From Burkholderiales bacterium (GTDB lineage: Bacteria > Pseudomonadota > Gammaproteobacteria > Burkholderiales > Thiobacillaceae): a stretch of DNA of 27,027 nucleotides. Shown one piece after another: positions 1 to 8,600 of this stretch; positions within the stretch are counted from its first letter, which is position 1; each line of letters begins with the position of its first letter. Below the pieces are notes generated by a model, which had not been told where the DNA came from, did no database searches, and worked only from the letters and a program-made list of their open reading frames with translations. Location: assembly GCA_005790965.1 (NCBI GenBank), contig SXTL01000050.1:1-27027 (forward strand). The letters run 5' to 3'. The translations under genes and the position numbers were made by a program.

Positions 1-576
1 AACCCGCACGAGACGCCGTGGGTGGTCACCCTGCCGCTGATTCTGCTGGCCATTCCGTCGGTTGCGATCGGCTATCTGACCATGGGCCCGCTGGTGGTGG
101 GGGACTGGTTTGGCCATGCCATTCATGTCAACGCGGCGGCGCATCCGGCGATGGCCGTGTTGGCCGAAAACTTCCACGGTTCTGCGGCGATGGCTGTGCA
201 CGCCCTGACGACGCTGCCGTTTTGGCTGGCGCTGGCCGGGGTGGTGACGGCCTATTACCTGTATCTGGTGCGCCCGGACTTGCCGCAGGCCATCCGGAAT
301 CGTGCCGGTTTGCTCTACACCATTCTCGAAGAGAAATACGGCTTTGATCGTTTTAATGATTGGTTCTTTGCCGGTGGCGCCCGACTGGTAGGAGGTCGCC
401 TCTGGCGCTGGGGTGATGCCACGGTCATTGATGGCTGGGTGGTGAACGGCTCTGCACGCATGGTCGGTTGGGTGGCAACATGGACTCGCCAGATCCAGTC
501 GGGCTACCTTTACCACTATGCCTTTGCCATGATCGTCGGCGTGGCTTTGCTTGCGACCTTGTTCGTACATTTTTAA
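1..576 (+). CDS. nuoL: NADH-quinone oxidoreductase subunit L, 3' part
   Basis: This is the C-terminal part (about 191 residues) of a proton-pumping membrane subunit of respiratory complex I; the frame is open from base 1, so the gene begins outside the window. The visible residues start NPHETPWVVTLPLILLAIPS and carry several hydrophobic segments. They are separated by the amphipathic stretch with NRAGLLYTILEEKYGFDRF, which is typical of the lateral helix region that NuoL has after its antiporter core. The last helix ends in LLATLFVHF. The gene is followed after 41 bases by nuoM and then nuoN, the standard end of a nuo operon, which supports the assignment. Complex I oxidises NADH, reduces quinone and pumps protons across the inner membrane. 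I see no frameshift in the visible part. Confidence 0.93.
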   Translation, partial: NPHETPWVVTLPLILLAIPSVAIGYLTMGPLVVGDWFGHAIHVNAAAHPAMAVLAENFHGSAAMAVHALTTLPFWLALAGVVTAYYLYLVRPDLPQAIRNRAGLLYTILEEKYGFDRFNDWFFAGGARLVGGRLWRWGDATVIDGWVVNGSARMVGWVATWTRQIQSGYLYHYAFAMIVGVALLATLFVHF

Positions 577-617
577 GCCGCGAGAAATTAAGCGACGACC
601 TAACCGGACAACAGCAC

Positions 618-2132
618 ATGTTTGAAAGTATCGGAATCCTCAGCCTGACTATCTGGGTGCCCATTGTGGCAGGCCTCCTTGTCCTCGCCACGGGCGGGAA
701 GGATGGCGCCGCGGGTGGCGTGGACGGGCAGCGGACCCTAGCCCTGTTGGGTGCGGCACTGGGCTTTGCCGTCTCCTTGCCTTTGTGGACCGGTTTCAAT
801 GTTTCCACGGCGGCCATGCAGTTTGTGGAACACGCCAATTGGATCCCCCTCTTTAATGTCCATTACGCTTTGGGTGTGGATGGCATCTCCATGCCCTTTG
901 TGGTTCTTAATAGTTTCGTGACCCTGCTGGTCGTGCTGGCGGGTTGGACGGTGATCAAGACCAAGGTTGCGCAATATATGGCCGCCTTCCTGATCCAGTC
1001 GGGCCTGATCAATGGCGTATTTGCCTCCCTGGATGGCGTGCTGTTTTATGTCTTCTTCGAGGCGATGCTGATTCCGCTGTATCTGATCATCGGTATCTGG
1101 GGCGGCCCTAACCGGGTTTACGCAGCGATTAAGTTCTTCCTCTATACGCTGTTGGGTTCGCTGTTGATGCTGGTGGCAATGCTCTACCTGTTCTTTGCGT
1201 CCGGCGGCAGTTTCGATATCTTGGTTTGGCACAAAGTGCCGCTGGCCATGAGCGCGCAGATGCTGCTATTTGTGGCCTTTTTCTTTGCCTTTGAGGTCAA
1301 GGTGCCGATTTGGCCGGTGCATACCTGGTTGCCGGATGCTCATGTGGAGGCGCCGACTGGTGGCTCGGTGGTGCTGGCCGCAATTACCCTGAAGGTGGGT
1401 GCCTACGGTTTCCTGCGCTTCACTCTGCCCATCTTGCCGGATGCGTCGCATGAATTGTCTTGGCTCATCATTGGCCTGTCGTTAATCGCGGTGGTCTATA
1501 TCGGTCTGGTGGCCTTGGTGCAGTCGGACATGAAGAAGTTGATCGCCTATTCCTCCATCGCTCATATGGGCTTTGTCACCCTGGGCTTCTTCATGTTCAA
1601 TAGTTGGGGTGTTGAAGGCGGTCTGGTGCAGATGATCTCGCACGGCTTTGTGTCCGGCGCGCTGTTCCTGTGTATTGGCGTGATGTATGACCGCCTGCAT
1701 TCGCGGCAGATTGCCGACTACGGTGGCGTGGCCAATTCCATGCCCCGGTTTGCGGCCTTGTTCATGCTGTTCGCCATGGCCAACTCCGGTTTGCCAGCGA
1801 CTTCGGGCTTTGTCGGCGAGTTCATGGTCATTCTGGGCGCGATTCAGGTCAACTTCTGGTATGCCGCATTAGCCGCCACCACTCTAATCTTTGGCGCGGC
1901 CTACACGCTGTGGATGTACAAGCGAGTGGTCTTTGGGGCCATCACACGACCAGAGGTGGCGAGCATGAAGGACATCGATGCGCGCGAGTTTCTGATTCTC
2001 TCAATACTGGCCGTGTGTGTGTTGGCCATGGGTGTCTATCCCTTCCCGGTGACCGAGGTGATGCATGTCTCGGTCAACAATCTCCTTGAGCATGTGGCCC
2101 ACAGCAAGTTGATGCCCCTCGTTGCGCACTGA
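618..2132 (+). CDS. nuoM: NADH-quinone oxidoreductase subunit M
   Basis: This is a multi-pass antiporter-like proton channel subunit of complex I, about 504 residues, close to the usual NuoM length. The signature around residues 232-250 (VHTWLPDAHVEAPTGGS) is the family hallmark, and the protein consists almost entirely of hydrophobic helices with intramembrane Lys, Glu and His. The frame is open further upstream to base 468, but that extension overlaps nuoL and is not membrane-like. The ATG at 618, giving MFESIGILSLTIWVP, is the sensible start, although its ribosome binding site is weak. It sits 41 bases after nuoL and 8 bases before nuoN, so the three are almost certainly co-transcribed. 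Confidence 0.95.
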   Translation: MFESIGILSLTIWVPIVAGLLVLATGGKDGAAGGVDGQRTLALLGAALGFAVSLPLWTGFNVSTAAMQFVEHANWIPLFNVHYALGVDGISMPFVVLNSFVTLLVVLAGWTVIKTKVAQYMAAFLIQSGLINGVFASLDGVLFYVFFEAMLIPLYLIIGIWGGPNRVYAAIKFFLYTLLGSLLMLVAMLYLFFASGGSFDILVWHKVPLAMSAQMLLFVAFFFAFEVKVPIWPVHTWLPDAHVEAPTGGSVVLAAITLKVGAYGFLRFTLPILPDASHELSWLIIGLSLIAVVYIGLVALVQSDMKKLIAYSSIAHMGFVTLGFFMFNSWGVEGGLVQMISHGFVSGALFLCIGVMYDRLHSRQIADYGGVANSMPRFAALFMLFAMANSGLPATSGFVGEFMVILGAIQVNFWYAALAATTLIFGAAYTLWMYKRVVFGAITRPEVASMKDIDAREFLILSILAVCVLAMGVYPFPVTEVMHVSVNNLLEHVAHSKLMPLVAH

Positions 2133-2140
2133 AAGATCCC

Positions 2141-3577
2141 ATGACGCTGATTGATTTCCTGCCCATCGTTCCCGAGATCCTGGTGCTGGTCATGGCCAGC
2201 GTTATCCTGCTGTTGACGGCGGCGGACAAGTGTCCGACGGCGGGCTATGTTCCGTCTCTCCTGACCCTTTTGGGTGCGGCGGTGCTGACGGTAGTGACAG
2301 GCGGTTTGGGCACGGATGTCCTAGTGCGCGGCCTGGTGGTCGTCGATCCAATGGGCGATGTACTGAAGCTGGTGACCTATTTCGCTGCCATGGCGTCGTT
2401 CGTCTATGGGCGGGCGTACTTGCGCGAGTTTGGTCTACTGCGCGGCGAGTACTTTGCCCTGGCACTGTTTGCCGTTTTGGGCATGATGGTCATGATCTCT
2501 TCCGCTAGCCTGTTGACGCTCTATCTGGGTCTGGAATTGTTGTCCTTGTCCCTCTACACCCTGGTGGCCATGCAGCGGGATTCAGCACAGGCCTCCGAGG
2601 CGGCCATGAAGTACTTCATCCTGGGGGCACTGGCCTCGGGCCTGCTGCTTTACGGTATGTCGCTGCTCTACGGGGCGACCGGCACTCTGGCGTTGTCCGG
2701 TATCGCCGATGCCTTGCACGGCCAGTCGGGCAATACGATGTTATTGACCTTCGCCCTCGTGTTTATCGTGGCGGGCATTGGCTTCAAACTTGGTGTAGCT
2801 CCGTTCCACATGTGGGTGCCTGACATCTATCAGGGTGCGCCGACGGCGGTGACCTTGTTTTTGGCTTCGGCGCCCAAACTGGCGGCCTTTGCCATCGTTA
2901 TGCGCATACTGGTCTTGGGTTTGCCTGAACTGCTTCACGACTGGCAGCAAATGCTGGCGGTGATGGCGGTCGCTAGTCTGGCCATCGGCAACCTCGCGGC
3001 CATCATGCAGACCAATATCAAGCGCATGCTGGCCTATTCGACTATTTCGCACATGGGCTTTCTGCTCTTGGGCGTGCTGGCAGCCAGTATTGCTGGCTTT
3101 GCGGCCAGCCTGTTCTATGTGATCGCCTATGTGATCATGACCTTGGCAAGTTTCGGCCTGATCGTACATCTGTCGCGCAAGGACGCCGAGGCCGATACCC
3201 TGGATGCGTTCCGTGGACTGAATCGTGATCACCCTTGGCTGGCGGCGATGATGGCCGTGGTAATGCTGTCGATGGCGGGGCTGCCCCCTTTCTTGGGCTT
3301 CTACGCCAAGTTTTTTGTGCTTCAGGCCTTGGTGGGTGGCGGCTGGATTGCGTTGGCCGTGCTGGCGGTCATGTTCTCGTTGATCGGCGCCTTCTATTAT
3401 TTGCGCATCATCAAGCTTATGTACTTTGATGCCCCCATCGAGGGGGACCACCGGATTGCTCCGGTAGGCGATGCCGTTGGCCTGCTCAGCTTCAATGGTT
3501 TGGCTGTTCTGGGCTTGGGACTGTTGCCGCAGGGTCTGCTCGCCCTTTGCGTGATCGTCGTTCAGGCTTCGGTGTAG
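2141..3577 (+). CDS. nuoN: NADH-quinone oxidoreductase subunit N
   Basis: This is the third antiporter-like membrane subunit of complex I, 478 residues, a normal NuoN length. The motif KLGVAPFHMWVPDIYQGAPT at about residues 217-236 is diagnostic. The segment NIKRMLAYSTISHMGFLLLG near residue 290 is also conserved in the family. A GAAAG stretch five bases before the ATG could serve as ribosome binding site. It is the last nuo gene. Its final 86 bases (3492-3577) overlap the 3' end of the oppositely transcribed LysR gene, so there is no intergenic terminator between them. Confidence 0.95.
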   Translation: MTLIDFLPIVPEILVLVMASVILLLTAADKCPTAGYVPSLLTLLGAAVLTVVTGGLGTDVLVRGLVVVDPMGDVLKLVTYFAAMASFVYGRAYLREFGLLRGEYFALALFAVLGMMVMISSASLLTLYLGLELLSLSLYTLVAMQRDSAQASEAAMKYFILGALASGLLLYGMSLLYGATGTLALSGIADALHGQSGNTMLLTFALVFIVAGIGFKLGVAPFHMWVPDIYQGAPTAVTLFLASAPKLAAFAIVMRILVLGLPELLHDWQQMLAVMAVASLAIGNLAAIMQTNIKRMLAYSTISHMGFLLLGVLAASIAGFAASLFYVIAYVIMTLASFGLIVHLSRKDAEADTLDAFRGLNRDHPWLAAMMAVVMLSMAGLPPFLGFYAKFFVLQALVGGGWIALAVLAVMFSLIGAFYYLRIIKLMYFDAPIEGDHRIAPVGDAVGLLSFNGLAVLGLGLLPQGLLALCVIVVQASV

Positions 3578-4526
3578 ACGCTGCTGTCTCCATGGCTGGC
3601 GCCACCTGCGGCAGGGCGGGCTTGGTCTGGTACACCTCCTCGAGAACTTCAATAAAACGCCGCGCCTGGGGTGACAAAATTCCCCCCCGCCGCAGCACCA
3701 GCCCGTAACTGCGTTGCGGGAAGTAGCGTACCAGCGGGATGCGCGCCAATCGCTCGGTACCACCGAGACAGATATCGGTGACGATGGAAATCCCCATCCC
3801 CAATTCAACATATTTTTTGATGACCTCCCATCCGCCAGCCTCAAGCGTGACTGTGAAGGTCAGGTCGTGTTGCTGGAATACATACTTGACGATACGCCAG
3901 GTGGAAAGATGGGCGGGGGGCAGTATGAGACCGTAGCGACTGATGTCTTCCAAGGTGATCTCGCGCCGGCTTGCCAGTTCGGCCAAGGGGTGGTCCAGAG
4001 GGGTAATGAGCATCGGATCGAAGGTCGCGAAAGGCCGATATTCGAGGTCCTCAGGCACTTCTAGCATGGAGCCGACGGCAAGATCGATCTCATTGGCGCG
4101 GAGCATTTTCATACCGTCACGCCCGGTCACATTGTTCAGTTTGAGGCGTACGCCGGGGTGCTGACCGACAAAGCGGCGAACCGGTTCTGGCAGGACATAA
4201 AGAATGGTGGATTCGCCCGCTCCGATGTTGAGATCACCCGAATTTACATTGCCAAACAGGGCGGCAAAGTTTTCCTGCAACTTATCGACCCCCTCCACCA
4301 GCGGTTCTGCAAGGTGATACAGGGTCTCGCCTTCTGGGGTTAAGCGTAGATTGGGGCCCCGGCGTTCGAATAGAACGATACCCATTTCACGCTCAAGAGC
4401 TTGGATTTGGAGTGAAACGGCAGGCTGGCTGAGACACAAGCGCTCGGCTGCGCGTGAAATATTGCCGGCCCTTACCACTTGATGAAAGGCGCGCAATTGT
4501 TTGATCCGGTTGTTCTTATAGTACAT
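3492..4526 (-). CDS. LysR-family transcriptional regulator
   Basis: This is a 344-residue LysR-type DNA-binding regulator. The N-terminal winged helix-turn-helix is clear at about residues 8-65 (FHQVVRAGNISRAAERLCLS, then QPAVSLQIQALEREMG), followed by a linker helix. A periplasmic-binding-protein-like effector domain runs from about residue 93 to 300. The start ATG at 4524-4526 has AGGAGG five bases upstream (minus strand; plus-strand bases 4532-4537). The last 35 or so residues are a low-complexity basic/Pro/Ala tail, which is the part coded antisense to the end of nuoN. The gene is divergent from the rnf-nifJ operon, the usual arrangement of a LysR regulator and its target, so I infer that it controls that operon and itself. 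The effector is unknown; CbbR- or CysB-like roles are possible but not shown. Confidence 0.9.
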   Translation of the reverse strand: MYYKNNRIKQLRAFHQVVRAGNISRAAERLCLSQPAVSLQIQALEREMGIVLFERRGPNLRLTPEGETLYHLAEPLVEGVDKLQENFAALFGNVNSGDLNIGAGESTILYVLPEPVRRFVGQHPGVRLKLNNVTGRDGMKMLRANEIDLAVGSMLEVPEDLEYRPFATFDPMLITPLDHPLAELASRREITLEDISRYGLILPPAHLSTWRIVKYVFQQHDLTFTVTLEAGGWEVIKKYVELGMGISIVTDICLGGTERLARIPLVRYFPQRSYGLVLRRGGILSPQARRFIEVLEEVYQTKPALPQVAPAMETAASTPKPERRSRKGRADPAATVPSPEQPNH

Positions 4527-4573
4527 CGGGGCCTCCTGAAAGGGCGCTGACGCGGGGACGGCATCTAGCCATG

Positions 4574-4601
4574 TTTATAGCTAGGTCAAATGATAATTCA
4601 A
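4574..4601 (-). promoter_or_regulatory. Candidate sigma-70 promoter of the LysR gene
   Basis: On the minus strand, TTGAAT (plus bases 4596-4601) is followed after 16 bases by TATAAA (4574-4579), giving 4/6 and 5/6 matches to the -35 and -10 consensus. Transcription would start near 4567, about 40 bases before the regulator's ATG. The -35 box lies inside an inverted repeat, which fits autoregulation. Confidence 0.5.
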
Positions 4602-4625
4602 TTCCTTAATACTCTGGATTGAAAT
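4595..4625. promoter_or_regulatory. Inverted repeat, candidate LysR operator
   Basis: AATTCAAT (4595-4602) and ATTGAAAT (4618-4625) form an imperfect inverted repeat (7 of 8 positions) around a 15-base spacer. It lies in the AT-rich spacer between the divergent LysR gene and rnfB and overlaps the -35 box of the LysR promoter. LysR proteins typically bind interrupted dyads in this location. For rnfB, I see only weak promoter candidates (TTGTCA 4628-4633 with TATCTA 4651-4656). The regulator's role here is inferred from position. Confidence 0.4.
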
Positions 4626-4703
4626 ATTTGTCAGTCAGGGTATTTAAAAATATCTAGACTTTGTTGACGAGTTATAAAATTTTAATGGCGCAAGGAGTGG
4701 CGA

Positions 4704-5582
4704 GTGAGCGGGACTTGGACTGGCATCATCGTGGCAGGAGCCTTCATGGCGACCCTTGGGGGCGTTTTGGCATGGTTTCTGGCGCTTGCTAGTCGTCGCT
4801 TGCAAGTGTTTGAGGATCCCCGCATCGAGGCCGTCGAGGACTGTCTGCCACACTCAAACTGCGGTGCATGTGGGACTGCGGGCTGTCGTAACTTCGCCGA
4901 AAAAGTTGTTTCTGGCGATATCGTGCCGGCAAAGTGCTCCGTTAATCCCCCTGAGATGAATGCCTATATCGCCACGATGCTGGGTGTCGCGATGGGTGAA
5001 GTGGAAAAACAGGTGGCGCGGCTGGCTTGCGCCGGGGGTCATCATGTGGCGCATATGCGGGCGCGTTATGAGGGCTTGAAGCATTGTCGGGCGGCCGCCA
5101 CGGTAAGCGGTGGTGGTAAAGATTGTGCGTGGGGCTGCCTTGGCTTGGGTGATTGCGAGACCGTGTGTGAGTTTGGGGCCATTCACATGAATGGCTTTGG
5201 CTTGCCTGTCGTCGATACGGCTCTCTGTACGGCGTGCGGTGATTGCGTGGCGGTATGTCCAAAATCCCTGTTTTCCCTTCAGCCGATCAGCCACAAGTTA
5301 TGGATGGCGTGCAAAAGCCAAGCCGAAGGTGACATCGCCGAGGCCCAGTGTGCTGTGGCCTGCAACGCATGCGGGAAATGTGTAGCGGATTCCCCGCCCG
5401 GTCTCATGCACATGAACCGGAATTTGGCGGTGATCGATTACACCCGCAATGCTGAGGCTACTGTCAAATCTATCGAACGCTGCCCGACCGGTGCCATTGT
5501 CTGGCTTGAGAATGACCAAACAACGCGTGGCGTCGCCGCCAAGAAGATTGTGCGCATAACTGCCTTGCCGCTGGCGGCATAG
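4704..5582 (+). CDS. rnfB: Rnf electron transport complex subunit B, long form
   Basis: This is the ferredoxin-interacting, multi-cluster Fe-S subunit of the membrane Rnf complex, 292 residues. The GTG start is supported by AAGGAG (4692-4697) six bases upstream. An N-terminal membrane helix (about residues 7-29) is followed by the Fe-S domain with C53, C56, C61 and C78. A ferredoxin pair follows (C141, C145, C151, C155, then C175, C178, C181, C185), and last a partial pair with C220, C223, C226 and C260. The short enterobacterial RnfB is about 190 residues. This one matches the longer, clostridial-style layout, including the phrase CAWGCLGLGDCETVC. In the last pair, the fourth cysteine of the first motif is Ser230 and the first three of the second motif are absent. 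That still leaves a complete ligand set for one cluster. It is the first gene of the rnf-nifJ operon. Confidence 0.92.
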   Translation: MSGTWTGIIVAGAFMATLGGVLAWFLALASRRLQVFEDPRIEAVEDCLPHSNCGACGTAGCRNFAEKVVSGDIVPAKCSVNPPEMNAYIATMLGVAMGEVEKQVARLACAGGHHVAHMRARYEGLKHCRAAATVSGGGKDCAWGCLGLGDCETVCEFGAIHMNGFGLPVVDTALCTACGDCVAVCPKSLFSLQPISHKLWMACKSQAEGDIAEAQCAVACNACGKCVADSPPGLMHMNRNLAVIDYTRNAEATVKSIERCPTGAIVWLENDQTTRGVAAKKIVRITALPLAA

Positions 5583-5591
5583 GTTGGATAC

Positions 5592-5595
5592 GGAG
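5592..5595 (+). promoter_or_regulatory. Ribosome binding site deciding the nifJ start
   Basis: GGAG here lies only one base before the first ATG (5597) but seven bases before the in-frame ATG at 5603. The spacing favours 5603 as the real initiation codon, making the protein two residues shorter. Confidence 0.55.
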
Positions 5596-5602
5596 AATGA
5601 CT

Positions 5603-8600
5603 ATGCTCAAAAACCTGTTTACTTCCCCATCGAATGAATCAGCACTGCAACCGGTGAAATATCCCGGCGTGCGCGATGCGATCGACGGCAATACGGCGGT
5701 GATTCTGGTAGAGCGCGAGGCTTCCGATGCGGCCGGTGCGTACCCGATTACCCCATCTACCAACATGGGTGAGTACTGGGCCGAGTCGGTAGCGGCGGGG
5801 CATATCAATGTCTCTGGCCGCCCCCTGATTTTTGTCGAACCTGAATCCGAACACGCGGCCGCCGGTGTGACTGCCGGCATGGCTATGACCGGTCTGCGGG
5901 CGGTAAACTTTACCTCGTCACAGGGCGCGGTGTTCATGCATGAATCGCTTTATGGAGCCGTGGGCAAACGCTTGCCCTATGTGCTCAACATGGGCTGTCG
6001 CGCTATTACCAAGGCGACGCTCAATGTGCATTGTGGTCATGACGACTATCACAGCGTCGATGACACCGGCTTCATTCAAGTCATGGCAGCCAGTGCCCAG
6101 GAGGCGGCCGACCTCAACTTGATTGCACGCAAAACGGCAGAACTGTCCCTGACCCCGGCGATCATGGGCATGGACGGATTTCTGACCACGCATCTGATCG
6201 AGCCGGTGCAGGTTCCCGAGCGTGAACTGGTCGCGGAGTTCCTCGGCCAACCCGGTGATTTGATTGATACGCCGACCCCGGCTCAGGTCATTCTTTACGG
6301 ACCCAAGCGGCGGCGCATTCCGGCCCTCTGGGATGTCGACGCCCCGTTAGCCTCGGGTGCTGTCGCCAACCAAGATGCGCATATGCAGGCGGTAGCCGCG
6401 CAACGGCCGTACTTTTTTCAGCATATCCCGGCTTTGTTCGATCGCTGTGCTGACGAGTATGCTGAATTGACCGGTCGTCGCTACGCGCGTGTGGCGAGCT
6501 ATCGTTGCGAGGACGCCGATTACTTGATCCTGGGTCAGGGCAGCATGACCGTGCAGGCGGGTGCGGTCGCCGATTACTTGCGGGCGACGCGGCAGATCCG
6601 GGTGGGCGTCGTCAATCTGACCATGTTCCGGCCATTTCCTGGCGAGCTGCTAAGTCATGTCTTGAAGGGCAAGAAAGGGGTGGCGGTTTTAGAGCGCACT
6701 GACCAGCCCTTGTCTGAAGATCTGCCGCTGATGCGCGAGGTGCGTGCCGTAGTCTCAAAGAGCGTCGAGAACGGGGTGGCGGGGCGGGGCCGGGCAGGGA
6801 GCCAACACGCGGGCTATGCGGCGTTCGAGACCGGTGCGGAAATCCCTCAACTTTATTCTGGTAGCTACGGCATTGGATCGCGCGATTTGCAACCCGAGGC
6901 GTTGATCGCGGCAGTCGAGAACATGCTCGAAGGTGGCAAGAGTGGCGGGGCGCAACGGCGTTTCTACTATCTCTCCATCGATTTTGTGCGCGATCAGGCG
7001 GCCAATCCCAAGCAGGAGATCCACCAGCAGGGTCTGCTAGAGGCCTATCCCCAGATCCGGGATTTGGCGCTGCGCGGCTCCGAGAATCCCAATCTGATGC
7101 CTAAGGGGGGGATTGCGGTGCGGATGCATTCGGTCGGTGGCTGGGGCGCGGTGACGACTGGCAAGAACCTCGCCATGACCTTGTTCGAGCTTCTGGGCTG
7201 GGATATCAAAGCGAATCCGAAATACGGTTCCGAAAAGAAAGGGCAACCAACCACTTATTACCTCTCGGCTGCCCCGGAGCCGATTCGCATCAACTGTGAA
7301 TACAGTCATGTCGATGTCGTGCTGTCGCCAGACCCGCAAGTCTTCCTGCATACCAATGCGGTTGCCGGCTTAAGCCAGGGCGGTGTATTTATCATCCAGA
7401 GCAACCTGCCGGATGCAGGAGCCTTGTGGGCCACCTTCCCGCTAAACATCCAGAAATATATTGTCGAACAGGGTATTCGCGTCTTTTATTTGGACGCCTT
7501 CACCATCGCCCGCGAGGAGTCCTCGAATCCCGATCTGCAGTTACGCATGCAGGGCAATGCTTTTCAGGGCGCCTTTTTCCATGCCTCCGATGTCAAGGAA
7601 CGGGCTGGCCTGTCAGAAGAGACCCTGTTTACGGCTATTGAAAACCAGTTACAGGCAAAATTTGGCAAGAAAGGCAAGCGCATTGTCGAAGACAACCTGC
7701 GCGTGGTGCGGCGCGGCTATACCGAAATCCATGAAATTCCGGCTGCGGTGATGACGGTTGGGGCGCGCCAGGCCGCCTCGTTTCGAGCCTCGCCGGCGCT
7801 GCCTGTCATGTTGGCCCAGCAGCCGGAAGGCGCGACGGAGCATGGCTCAAGGCAGGCCGATATCCATCGCTTCTGGGAACAGACCGGTAATTTTTACATG
7901 ACGGGTCGCGGTTCGGACAACCTTGCTGATCCCTTCATGGGCATGGCCTTGATCCCGGCCGTCACCGGGGTGTTCCGCGACATGACGCAGATCCGTTTCG
8001 AGCATCCGGTATGGAATGCCGAGAACTGCACGGCCTGTGGTAATTGTTATACCCAGTGTCCTGATTCGGCAATTCCGGGCTTGGTTTCGACGCTTAGCGA
8101 TGTCCTGAACAGTGCCATCAGCCGGATTGAGATGGGCGGCCGTCCGACCCGATTCCTGCGCAAGGGCGCTCGGGCGATCGAGAAACGCCTGCGGGGGGTC
8201 CTCGAGCATGAGGGTGTGGATGTGCGTGCTCGCCTGAAGGCGGCGATTCAGGAAACGCTCGAGGAATCTATGGCCACAGCCATGGCCGATACCGAGCCCT
8301 TGACCGAGGAATATCGTTTGTTGAGCGATACCTTGGGTGAATTCCAGTTTGCGACTACCAAGCCGTATTGGGTTAACCCCGAGAAAAAGACGAAAGGAAC
8401 GGGCGGGCTGTTCTCCATTACCGTGAATCCGTATACCTGCAAAGGGTGCGCCGTTTGCGTCGATGTCTGCGACGACGATGCCCTGAAGATGGTGACCCAG
8501 ACCCAGGACAGTATTGCAGCACTGCGCCGCGATTGGCAGTTCTGGCTGGAACTTCCCACCACACCCAAAGCGTATAGCCGCATTGATGATCTGGATGAGA

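Noticed and set aside
2741..3844. Minus-strand frame of 367 codons over nuoN and the LysR 3' end
   Set aside because: It runs through conserved nuoN sequence and part of the regulator gene, with unnatural His/Gln/Arg composition and no domain.
4664..4678. TTGACG and TATAAA close to rnfB as a promoter pair
   Set aside because: The boxes are only three bases apart, so they cannot be a -35/-10 pair; each may contribute separately, but no good partner is present.
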